64,000 nucleotides of DNA from Rhyacichthys aspro (lineage: Eukaryota; Chordata; Actinopteri; Gobiiformes; Rhyacichthyidae): NCBI GenBank assembly GCA_036850595.1, contig CM072148.1, positions 5,569,118 through 5,633,117 of the forward strand, given 5' to 3'. The notes beneath the pieces are model-generated. The model saw only the letters and a program-made list of their open reading frames with translations. It was not told where the DNA came from and made no database searches. A program made the translations under genes and the position numbers. Of the stretch, positions 1 through 12,100 are shown in pieces (position 1 is the first letter of the stretch; every line of letters starts with the position of its first letter).

Positions 1-139
1 TCTGGGGTCCTCCAAGAGGACGTCAAGCCGCTGCTGGAAAAGAACCAGAAGGCACCCACACCGTCTACACCCACCCAAGGCCTGGAGCTGCTGCTGCCCT
101 CCACCCCGAAGGGCAGGGGCAAACCCAACAGCCAAGCAG
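1..139 (+). CDS. znf827: znf827 exon 1 of window (5' end cut by window)
   Basis: Frame 1 is open from base 1 and encodes residues 1-46, ending with the first base of a Gly codon before GT at 140-141 (phase 1). The text reads as a Pro/Ser/Thr-rich linker with LELLLPSTPKGRGKP, matching the human LELLL..PKGR segment that precedes the first finger. Human has a long polyproline run just before this block; here it is replaced by a short TPSTPTQ-type stretch. Window-internal numbering therefore does not equal protein numbering, because the true start codon is upstream. Confidence 0.85.
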
Positions 140-3100
140 GTAATGAAATTGAAGAATATGAAAAAACAAACTCAGGTGAGGAGTGCAGACATCCTCTAAG
201 CCTAATAGTCTACTTTTCTAAATGTATTTCAATCAACTACTTGACCAGAGATACAGAAACGAATGGTGCTCGTCAAGTGCTTTGTTACAAATACAGTATG
301 TTTATGTAGTTGATACATACAAGAGGTCAAGAGATGGAGGTGGTCCTAACATTTATAGAGACATCTTCAAACCAAATCAACCATTACTAAAATAGATTCA
401 TGAAATTTGGTTTGGGATCCACTGTGTGAAGGTTTGATAATGAGCATGTCATTTACACAGGTATAAACATATATTTAGGTTTGTAACAAAAGAAGTTTGG
501 TCCTTCAAGTGTTGTAGGTTCCATTTTTGTCATCCAGACTAATATATCTAATGTCCAGTCCCTGAAAGACTGTATTTAGTTTAACTCACACAAAACTTTA
601 GTTGGATTCTGTTGAAGAAAAGTTGCTTGAATTGAGGTACACTTATTTATAACATTGTCCTTAGATCGTATGTACGATGTTTATAATAGGAGTACATTTG
701 TTTTTGATAACAGCTCAGTGCAAGTCAGTGTTCTATAGAAACAATCATTTTGCATAGACTGCAGAAAGAAGAGTGGATTAACTTGTCACCAAGATTTAAA
801 AAAGAGGACAATTCAGGACTTCCATGACATGTTTTCTCCAGTTTGTAATGGCTGGGTTCTCACCTCAGTGCCACTGAAGTGAAAGTAGTGTAGCATCAGC
901 TTAACTGTCAGCCGAGCATTGCGAGCACAACCGAGAGAAAACAGCCCTGGCTGGCCTTGTAGTCTGGGAAATGGTCTGCGGGCTCGACGGGGGGTTTTCG
1001 ACTGAGACCTCACTGCCTTCCCAGACCAGCTCGTTTGTGCTCGGATGTGCGCGCTGCCAAAAGGGGGCCGTCAGTGTGCGCTCGGCACAGCAGGGAGCCC
1101 TGGAGTCCATATCCATCTCGGCAGCCTCCTCCCGGCTCCGACCCCCGCCAACCGGAGCCCTCTGCACCGATCAGCACAGCAGACTTAAGGCCAAACACAT
1201 CATACTTTCCGCTGACTGGATACAGATGCGTGGCCACACTTTTTTCTCTCCCCCTCTGTCTCGCTCGTACACGCTCTTGTTGTTTGCTCACAGATGTCCA
1301 CGCAGGCTCGTCTGGAAAGTGTGTAAGCAGACACAGGAGTGCACGCTGAGCTCTCACTCTCGCCTGGCGTGAAAGTGCAGCCTCTAACTAAGTAGCCTTT
1401 AGGGAGAACAGAATGTTTTCAGAGAGATGGATGGGCACTTTTCAGGGATTGTGTCGCAACCCCGCCAAATCTAAAATGGCTGGATCAAATTGACTCCAGA
1501 CAGATGAGGCAGTCGATGTAATATTGTGTGATCTGCATGCTAAAGAGGGGGTCGGCTCTAACCCGTGAGCCGTCAAGGTCGAGCAGCGCTGTAAAAATGC
1601 AGGTAGTTGTTTGGTCGCCAGACTGAAAAATGTGACCTTGATTATTGACTGTCATGTCTTGTTTTATTGTCGTCCCTCGGCGGTTCCACTATAAAACTGT
1701 GTTACACTAGAGCACTCTGCATATATATGGAAAACTCGTTTCAGAAGGCAGACATGGTATGTATGAGGATAAAAGCAAAGCACTCATTTCCACTCTGCTG
1801 TTTGTGTCCGCTTCACTCGCCCCAACTTTGTGTGAGCAAGTCGTTTCTGCTTCGTGATCTGGGCTCCGCTCGGAGAGGTTGGGCCGCAGATGGCGGTTTA
1901 TTGTTGCAAATAGGCAGTCTCGAGGTTTTACACCTCAGGTCAATGAATGGCTGAGCACAGTAATTTCACCAAACACTGATTACCAGATGTTTTTCAAGGA
2001 ACGGCGCTAGAATACTTATGAAGCCATCCTGACAGGCCCTTGTAGAATTTGTAATGCAATCATGCCTCTTTCTAATAAGACCAATTAAACAGTAATGGAT
2101 GCCGGATATGAAGCCAACAACAATAATCGAGATACTAAAACATGCTCGAGCTTTCACTTCCATTGTTTCATTGCTTCCAGCTGGTTATTCCCCTGATAGT
2201 TCCCTCTATTAGATGTGCACAAGTTGTCTCACACACAACGGAGATAGCCCCGAGTTACTCCAGAATAGATCTTTTTTTCAGCAAAAAGGTGTATTTCAGA
2301 AAAAATAACAGATTGTACCATGTCCTATAAAAGTGATGAGTGGTTTCTGACAGTCCTCGAATGTTCTCTCTGCGTCGTAACGCTGACCTGTGTTCCTCTC
2401 CAAGGCTCTCCTGAGGATGGTGGCAAACCGTTCCAGTGTCCTGTGTGTGGACTGGTCATCAAGCGAAAGAGCTACTGGAAGAGACACATGGTTATCCACA
2501 CAGGCTTGAAAAGCCATCAGTGTCCCCTGTGCCCCTTCCGCTGCGCTCGCAAAGACAATCTCAAGTCCCACATGAAGGTGAGAGACAGACACATCATTAG
2601 CTGCAAGGCTTTGATAAAATATGACTCTTTCAATTACTTTGTCAATTTTACAGCTTGTTATTGTGACGTTTTTAGCACACTATACATTGATAGATAACAC
2701 TGTCCCAGACCATTTAATTAGAATGAGGAAATATTACCATTTTCTGGACACCATACGGGGAGCCTTTATAGAAGGTGGCAAACATTGGCACTTGCAAATA
2801 AATGCAAAACATTTCAATTTAGTATCAGGCAAGTTCAAGAAAAAGTAAAGTGGTAAATATTGTAAGTTTGGATTTACTATAAGTCCTTTAATTTGCCTAT
2901 TTCAACAAAATATTAATAAATACCAATTTATTTTACACTTCACCTACTCAATTGTACCAGATATAAATGGTGGTTATCAACATGGTGACTTCATTTTTGC
3001 TTATTATCTGGCAACAGGGCCTTAGTTACTCATGTATAATAGTTCAGCAAAGCTTTATGGAAATAGCATCAATAACTTTAAGCTTTTTAGAAACCCATTT

Positions 3101-6100
3101 TAAACAGTTAATGTAAAGTGTTTCTGCCAAATGTAGTTGTGGTCTAATAGGGCAAAATAAAAATGAGCCTGGTTGCTTCATAAAGGTTTAATTGAAACTT
3201 AAATTACTGCTGAAACAAGCTTAGAAAAACTAATTTTCAAATTACTTTGATTTGAATTTAATCTTTGTTTAAAGAGCAAACTAAAGTGAGATTAATTTAA
3301 ACAATGGAATTTTAAGAAAATCATAAAATAAAAGTAAAAAATAAAAGTGCCCCACATTAAAGAACTGACATGTTGACATTATACTATACTTCCTTCACTA
3401 TACTATACTATACTTTACTATACTTTACTCTGGAGTGTTTTCTTGGTTGTTTCCATAGAGAACAAGTGGATTAATAGCCAAACCTGTCTTTGTCCACCAG
3501 GTACATCAGCACCAGGACCGGGGAGAGACGTTTCAATGTGAACTGTGCCCCTTCACCTCGTCCCGACACTTCAGCCTGAAGCTCCACATGCGCTGCCACC
3601 AGCACTTCCCCCGCACAGACGTCAAGGTGAAAGAGGAACTCACCACCGACACGGAGGGCGAGGGCTCCCTGATGGGTGACAACGCCCCGGCGGACCTGAG
3701 GGGTACTGAGGTGTCCCCGCTGCACCCGGACCCTCAACAGCAGACGTCCCCTCCGCTCGAGGCCTCCTCCAATCACGTCCACATCAAGGAAGAGCCACAG
3801 GAGCGGGACTTGTCTGTGCTCTCGCCCTTTAGCATGTGCCGGGAGCGTCCTAGCAGCAGTGCCAACTCCCTGGACCTGCCCGGAGTCGGGGTGGGAGTCG
3901 GGGTCAGGTCCAGTCCTAGTGGTCCAACCACAGCCTCAATCTTCAGCCCTGACATCACCACGAAAACAGCCACTGACCTGCTTATAAAGCTATCAGGTTT
4001 GTACCACCTCAGAACAACACACTGTCTTATGATCGGGCAATATGCTCAAATCTGGCCCATCTTCTCAGACACTGAAGCTGATGGAGACCTTTGATATGTA
4101 GAGGTGATGTTTACCCACGTGATTACCTTTCTCAGACCGCTGAAGTTAACTTAAATCTATTAGTGAGTTAGCCTAGTTAAACTTAACTCACAAGTTTTTA
4201 ATTGAGATTTCATAATAGAAGGGTTAGGGTTAGGTTATAGTTATAGTATGTAATATAGTTTTAGCCCACTCTGTCTCACTTGCCAAGGTTTAGCCTAAAG
4301 CATAAATGTACACTACACAAAAAGTATTGTTAAAAGACACAAAAAGAGCTCTGTAACGGCGAAGCACATGGCTAATTTGCATAAATCAACACATACACAA
4401 TACATCATGTAGATGCTATTCTGTGTTTTAGTCAATTTCCCGTCATTTCTCAAAAACAAGGCATCACCAGAGAATATAAAGAACTTTCTTTGGTGAATAA
4501 TTGTCCCAGAGTCACTTAGGCCATATTTATACAATGCACAGTGCTGCAGTTTCCATAAATTTGATTTTGAATATAGCTCTCTTCTGACATTTTTGAAAGT
4601 CCCAAACTCTATTAATCAAATTTATTTGATTTATGTCTGGCCCCAGGTCTAGAAAGTGGTCTTGTTGTTAAATTAAAGACATTATTATTTAAACATTATT
4701 TGTTCATTAGCATTTATTACAAAATAAAGCAAATTTCCCAACACATTTTCAGGATGTCATATTATTTGGAGCCATTAACAAGAAGCAGAGATGTGTTTTC
4801 CATCTAAATGCCATCGGATTTTTCTGTTCTAGTATCTAATTGCTTAAAGTGGCTGTCAGTCACCTGTTTTACATTATAAAATAATACCTGTTTTGGCAAT
4901 AATAGTATAAGTAATAACTTGGACAAAGCAGTTAGAGGACAATTTCAGACCTACTAAACCATGTTTGAAAAAATGTTGTGATGTTGCAACATGTGATGTT
5001 GCAGTGACCATTTTTATTGTTATATCATCACATTAGGAAAAATGTGGAGGCAGGCTCCTGATGTGTAGCTGCTGCAGCTGCGTAGTCGTTGGCCATTGAG
5101 CAAATACTTGTCACACAATGTCAATCAGTAATCAACAATATACAGTAAGGTTTGAATATGAATTAATTGAGTCAGTTTCTCATAAGTAGCTGTTGCTAAC
5201 AAACCTTTTTTCATAAAAAGCTACAAACCATTAATAAACATCACATTAACGCGACGTATGTCTGCAGCTGTTGTTCCTGTGATTAACTGGAGAAGGGTGT
5301 GCCCCACCTTCTGCCCAAAGAAGCTGGATAGACCCCAACTCTTTGCCACCTAAAGAAAAAAGCAGGAAATGAATGCATGAATGAACATAAAAGGTCGACT
5401 CTTGCACATTCTGTAAAACTATAGGGCACCCACAGTGTCAGCAGAGGACAGGATAGCACTATAGTGAGCTTTAAGAATAAGAATAGGTTAATGTATCCCC
5501 AAAAATCTTAGGCGTGACTGCAGTCTTGAGTCTGTGTAACTCTATATCTATAGAAAAGGTGTAGACGACAATGAGCGGTGTGTGCTGCAGGTACAAGTCA
5601 TTATTGTTCAGATCCAGGACAGGCCTATCTGTGACGCACTACTTTTTTGAAAAGAAACACATGCTCTTACAAAAGACAGCACTTATTTGACCTCAGTGGC
5701 CCATAATTGTATTGTTACAGTATTTTTATCCCAGCTTGACTTTGTCATTTTAGTCACTTAAATGGGAAGTTATTCGACTGCACCAAATCTGAATGCAAAG
5801 ACAGTCAGCTCCATGTTGTCTCCCCTTTGCCCTACGTTTTATTTTGATTCCTCACTGTCACCAGAAATAACACTCGTAAGAAGTGTAAACGGTTTTATGT
5901 TTATCGTTCCAGGTCAAGGCTGCAGTATTTATCTGTAAGCTGTTTTTAACGGATTTCAACACAATCCAATCATAGTTTAGAGCAAAGCTGGAGTGAATAG
6001 ACAGTGTTAGAGTTTGACAGTGACAAATACATCTTGTTTAGACTGTTCGTGGACTCCATTCACGTTATCTTATAAAACAGTGATTAAAGTTGTTTACGTA

Positions 6101-9100
6101 ATATGTGCCTGTTCATAATGCTCATAGATGGTTAAGGGCACATAAACTATGTTTTGGTTCTGACATAACTGTGTTTAGGGTATTAGGCAAGATTTAAAGC
6201 TGGTTTGTTTACAGCAATGGCTCCAGTGTTATTCCCATAGCTATGGCAAAAAGAAAAAAAAAAAGTAGGCCACAGACTTTTAGCCTTTGCACAGGTTCCT
6301 TTTAAGTACTGCATACCTTTAGTTGTTGAGGGCATTAACACAAAATTACCCACAGCTTATGGAAACTTTTGTTGAATGTTATTTATTCTGTAAGTGACAG
6401 CTCATAATACATTGTTGCACACAGAGATAGCCTGGCCAACCTTTTTAACTCTTTTTTTCCCTTTTTTTTATTCTGTACATAGAAACAGTCTGGTTGTGTA
6501 GGATTTCTTGGAGCAGTACCAACGGACACAACAAAACTGCCTCCAGACGCAAATGAATGCTTACCGATAGTAGGTTTGGTAGGAGCTTGTGTGGTGAAGT
6601 GTAAAGTGTAATTTGCTTTACAAAGACAGAAACAATGCCACAGTCAGTAGGAAAGTTTGTTTTGGTCTAAAACTATACAGTTATAGTATAAATAATAAAG
6701 TTACTTATGGTAAGTCTTAAATACAGTCACATTATTTGACATTTCACATTGGACATTTGTACCTGAATACTATAAATTGAAATTGAATGTATGAGCTGTA
6801 TATTATTTGCGGGCCAACTCAGCAGTTCATAAAGTACTGTATATTTGTGCCATTTCAGCAATGATCAAATTAAAAAATGATACAGGCCAGTTCACATTCA
6901 GTTTTAAGCTTTTTTTTAAGCACAAATGATGTCCTCAAGGGCACTATGGAAATAGGATTAATTTTCTTCAGCCACATTTTGTCACTTTTGTCAGAGTAGT
7001 TAAAGCTCCGTAACCTCTGGACATTTTTCTTTCGTCAACTCCTTCACATATTTTCTTAATATTTGTAAGTATGTATCTTACATATTTGTATCTTAAAAAA
7101 CCTTGAGACTTGAGAGTTTTGATAACTTTTTTTTGTTGATTATTTACTCAAGAAAAAAAAAAATCTGTAATTCAGAGCTGAAGACTCATTAGCCTTTATT
7201 AAATAGCTATTCAACAAGCACCTCTGTGGACAACTTCACCCGTATTTCAATTTGAGGCTCAAGGCTTTTAACACAATAACACTGTTAATTGAGCAAACCT
7301 GCCAACGAAACTGTTATTGTTTTCAACATCTTAGTCTGACTGGGATCCTGATAATCCATATTTCTCTACATTTAGATAATACTTACAGTTTGTAGTCAAG
7401 CTGCATGTATATGGCTTAGTTGGACTGGAGCTGGACCAAGAAACAGAAAAAGTGCATTTTGCTGTGCATTTTGGACTTAATAGATACTAAACCACCATAT
7501 TAAATACAGTAGGACCATATTAGTATGTAGAAATCATAGGAGAAGTTAAGGCAGCAAGCTTTTTTGGTCATACGAGATGTGATTTCTAAAGACCTAGTCT
7601 AGGGCTGGGCAATTATGCTAAAAAAACAGTTTATGATTTAAATTGATTTTTTTTCTCTAGCTGGCTGAGTTTAATAAGGCAATTCATTTCTTAAATTTAC
7701 TCTCCTTTTATGCTTAGTGCCAACACAAAACAACAGCAACCAAAGCAGCAGCAGCTGGTAATGTGAAAATAAAGCTTGGGTGTGATGCCTTTAGTGGTTG
7801 CCTTCCTGTCTTCATAGAGTAGGTCTAGAATAATGTATACTCCACAGAAATTCTTGTTGTTTGAAACAAAAACTTCTACGTTAAGTCAAAGCACGTAGCC
7901 ACCATAAACACACACACTACTGATGTTTAGATCATTTTCCTGTCACTGTTAAACTTAGAAAAGCTTTACAGAACTAATAGAACAAACTTTCTCTGGTTTG
8001 CAGTGTACAGCACAGTGGTTTTGAAACTAGGAATGGAAACTGTTTCTGGCCTTTACCTAGTTTCAGTTGTAGTTGTTTCGAAGTATATTTCTTCTGAGAA
8101 CCAAAGGGGCAGCCATTGTTGACTGAAAGTATTCATACATTTGATTTTGCCTGTACATCAGTGTCAGTAAATGGTTAAAATGCATTGTGTGTTTGTTATC
8201 AGTGAACTAGAGTAATTTAGGTTTGAGACTGACTCTAAAACATGAGCCGGCATTAACTGAACTAACTTGTCAAAGACGCTGCGGTAAGGTAAACTAGGAC
8301 AGTGTTTGGATGCATTTCACCATGTTGCAAAATATGAAAGGACGAGTGTCGAGACGATGGCAAGATTGATGGAAAAAGGTTGACCGAGGTTGAGCGCTGG
8401 GGTCGAGGCCACTGCTGCCACTCTTCCACTTAATGCTGTGTAATTAGATTGAGATCTTGAGCACGGATGGGAGGAGAAAACCCTGGGAACATTAGATTAA
8501 TTAAAAATTTATGCATAATTCATAATTAAAAAGGAATTCATAATTTGAAATGATTAGCGCCCTCAGCGGCATCTCGTGACCCCGGCAGGATGCACAGGGA
8601 ATGGACCGGCTTAGTTAACTCCCCCACCGTCGTGCACAACCCGGCTCCACACAGATGCCCCCTGGGTGCCACTTCCACTTCACTCCCAGACTGCACAATG
8701 GAGCCCAGGCTACTCCCACAGGAGCCAAGATGGCTCCCCACAATGTCAGTCCAGTGTCAAGTGGCGGACATCTTAGTCAGGGCATCGTTCAAGGAGAATG
8801 AGGAGGAAATAAGAAACTCGATGAGAGGATGTTTACACTTGAATGCGTGATGGTGGGTTTAATGAATGGGAGGGCTTTGATCAGAGTCCTTTATTTTGGG
8901 GCAGTGTTGAAGATGTAGAGTTGTGAAAATAAGGTAAATTTAACTTGAAATCTTTGTCATTTTATGCTCCTTTCTGTGATATTTGTAGTTATTGGCCCCA
9001 CAGATGTCCCGTCTAATTATACACTTTGTCAGGTTTAGGTTGAGCAAGCAAGACTGCAGAAACCTAATGCACTGTGACCTTTTAGCATACTTTCATAGGC

Positions 9101-12100
9101 AAACTGTCATCTAGTACAAATGTATAAAGAACACACCACACTAGGCCTTGACAGATCAGGGAAAAGGCTTACCTGAACAGCTATAAGAAAGAATTAGTCT
9201 GTAGATGTGAGTTCTGTTTCCACACAGATTAAACTATATCTGAACACAATGGGATGCATATACAACCAATCAGAAGACGGGGAACATACACAGAATAAAC
9301 TGCCTCTGGAAAAACATACAACCAATCAGTGAAATGAAGCATTGTATAAAACTCACCTCATTTTAGATAAACAGTTAGTCTGCTGGAATTTCTGCTGAGG
9401 GAAATTGTTGTCAGTAAAACAGGTGCCAGATTTTACTTAGTCAAGTGGAAAGGCTTGGAAAAAGCAATTAACAGTACAAAAGTGCAAATTTAAAGAGAAA
9501 CCAAACAGCATACTTTTAATTGGCTCATGAATACTTAACAATAAATACAATTATTATTATTATTAAACACACAATTTTCTGTTCTACATGTCTGCATTGA
9601 GTCACTTATTTTTGCCTCAATTCTTAGTGCAATAGTTAAAATTTTTCTGAAAGCAATGCATTGTAGACTGATGAGGAAACCTAGTTTATGCTTGTGTGTT
9701 GTTCCTGTTTTTCTTGATAAAAATGGTGGCCCTGTCAAAAGAGAGCAGGGTGTACTGGACTCAGTATCTAGTCCAGTCAAACACTGTGATAAATGTAGCC
9801 TCACTAAACTGTGCATTTTAAGCTTGAGAGTGTTTCGAGTCATGCCAAGCTGACTTTTTTTCATGTGAGGATAAAGGTGCCACAGCGTCACACCCACTCC
9901 ATGCCAGAGTGGTACATTTAGGTGAAGGTTGGGTGTAAAAATGATAGAAATATCCTGCAACGAAAAAAGCCCTATAAAAGGGGGCTGAAGACTTACCACT
10001 GCCAAAGAGGGAGAGGTGAGCAAGTTCCCCCAAGGACCTTTAGACTCTATTTCTTTTGACCTCCCTGCCAACTCAGATTGAGTGTGTACACCAGCAGCTC
10101 ATCCCGTCTGCTTTTACACTGCTGTCTCTGCGCCTCAATCCCACTAGGCCCGAGAGATGAGCGGGAAAAAAGAGACAGATACAGTGACAGCAAGCGAGGG
10201 AGAAATTGGTAAAGAGGGAGTTGCATTGAGTTCCAGAGGCGTAAAGAACCAGCGCACTCTCTGTGACCTCTGACATAATAAGCATATCATTTTTGGGCCG
10301 CGCTGCCTCCCATTGAGCGTCGCAGTGATCCTCTTTGATTTTTACTGCTCGCACGCTGACACAACCGTTAGCCATCCAGTGTGATCCACATTTTGATTCG
10401 CAGATGAAAGCCACCGAGGCACTTTGAAATGCACAGGCCCTACCCCGTGCCCAGAGGACCCCGAGTTAATAATGACAGTGGGCACTGCAGCACCCCCCAC
10501 AGTGGTGACACAGGCACCGCCAGCTTGACCCCGGCTGGGTGTGAATAATTGGCATGCAGGGGGCTGTGGGAGGTGTTGCATCTGTCACGACGCTCCTGCA
10601 GTTGTCTTATTTATCCTTTTCCTCGGAGACCACCATGCACGGGATGCTTTGCAAGTGTGAAATGCAGGCACTGGTTACATGTTTAGATCTATGTTAAACA
10701 TTATTTGACTGGATTTGTCTGGTCAAAATCAAATATTGGTATCAACTTATAATAACGCTCACAATAAAAGAGTAGTTAAGCATTAATAGATGTGTAATAA
10801 ACAATTAATAAACTACTTATAGACACTGAAATGTAATTTATATGTGGAATTATACATGGGTTTATTGTTAAGAGTAAAACATCTATACCAATGTTTATAA
10901 CGTTATAGTGATTATTCGTGTTGGATTAATGCTTTGTAAATGATGAACTAATGCTTTTAACCTTCCTGTCGTGTTCGGGTCAAATCTGACCGATTTACAA
11001 CTTAAAACACTCATAAATATTGTGTTTTACCATTCCTCCTCATATTCCTCCAATTATTGAACATACAGATATCACCTCTTTATTAATTTTATGTTTTAAT
11101 CAACTTTTAACCTTTTTCCGTCGTACCTAGGAAAATGGGTATAGAAATTATATAGAAGAAAACATCCATACACACCACCCAACTCACTCACACACACTCA
11201 CTCTCTCTACACACACACACACACACACAACACACACACCACACACAACACCCACAAAAACACAACACACACACACACACACAACACACACACAAAAACA
11301 AGTAACACTTTTCATACTACTTGATAAAAATTAAAACTTCTCCATATTATTTACCTAAAGAATTTTTTTTAAGAAAAAAAGAACAATTAATTTAAACAAA
11401 AAAAAAGAAAAAAAACCTTCAACCATATTTTTATCTTTGGAAAAAACCTTGTAAAACAAAAACAACAACACACAAATTTTTTTTTTTTTTATTTATTTTT
11501 TAATTATTTATTTTTAAAATTTTTATTTTATTTTAATTTTATTATTTAACATTATTGTTTAAACCGGGAGAAGTAATAGTGTGAGTGTTTCTTAAGTGTT
11601 ACCCAAATATTACCTTCTTCTATAATCTTTAAAGGATACATGCTAACACAGATGTACTTGACTACAATGGGCTATGTTGTAGTCTTTAAATCTTTTGTGT
11701 ACTTCTCCTCAAACACAGTGAATAGCAGACAACTGGTGTGGTATTTTGAACATTTCAATTATGATTATATTTAGTCTCTTTCAGAGGTGTGCGCTAGCCT
11801 GGGAGCATAGCAGCACAGAAATTGCTGCACACTTTACCAATACAATTAAATAACAATCTGCATAATTTCAACTTGATTAAAAAACCCTGTACTTGTTACT
11901 TTAAGTAAGTTCGGTTAAATCATTTTGGGCTGATGTATGGAAGCACCCTTAAGATTGATTTACAGATAAAAACATGCTAATGAATGCTTTCCAAGGTGGA
12001 CAGGGCAAACAATGGGACCCAATTGTGTAGTAAACTATGAATAGTGATGGCTTTGTAATGACCCAGAGTTCTTTATGGTACACAATGTCAATAGTCTGTA

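Larger units (their letters stand above)
10738..11603. mobile_element. Non-autonomous DNA transposon with 8-bp target-site duplication
   Basis: The element starts GGTATCAACTTATAATAA and ends TTAAGTGTTACC, which are imperfect inverted ends (GGTA-CA-CTTA shared). It is bracketed by the perfect direct repeat CAAATATT at 10730-10737 and 11604-11611. The GGTAACACTTTATAATAA-type ends match a widespread fish MITE family. An 8-bp duplication suggests hAT or Merlin-like mobilisation; the superfamily is unresolved. Inside are a piggyBac-like end (from about 10963), a CA microsatellite and A/T homopolymer-rich DNA. It has no transposase ORF. Confidence 0.75.

Noticed and set aside
971..1372. Overlapping ORFs of 133, 115 and 104 codons in intron 1
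   Set aside because: Open on both strands in a CpG-richer block; no domain or homologue recognised.
4221..4237. GGGTTAGGGTTAGGTTA as interstitial telomeric repeat
   Set aside because: Only about two TTAGGG units, likely chance; the gene's telomere link makes it tempting but gives no evidence.
7602..7640. AGGGCTGGGCAATTATG as a transposon end
   Set aside because: Resembles fish transposon termini but no partner end or target duplication was found nearby.
9535..10071. 178-codon minus-strand ORF
   Set aside because: Lacks recognisable domains, sits in AT-rich intron beside low-complexity TTA repeats; consistent with chance.
11170..11300. CA-rich segment as a CRISPR-like or coding repeat
   Set aside because: Simple microsatellite with irregular interruptions; no spacer structure.
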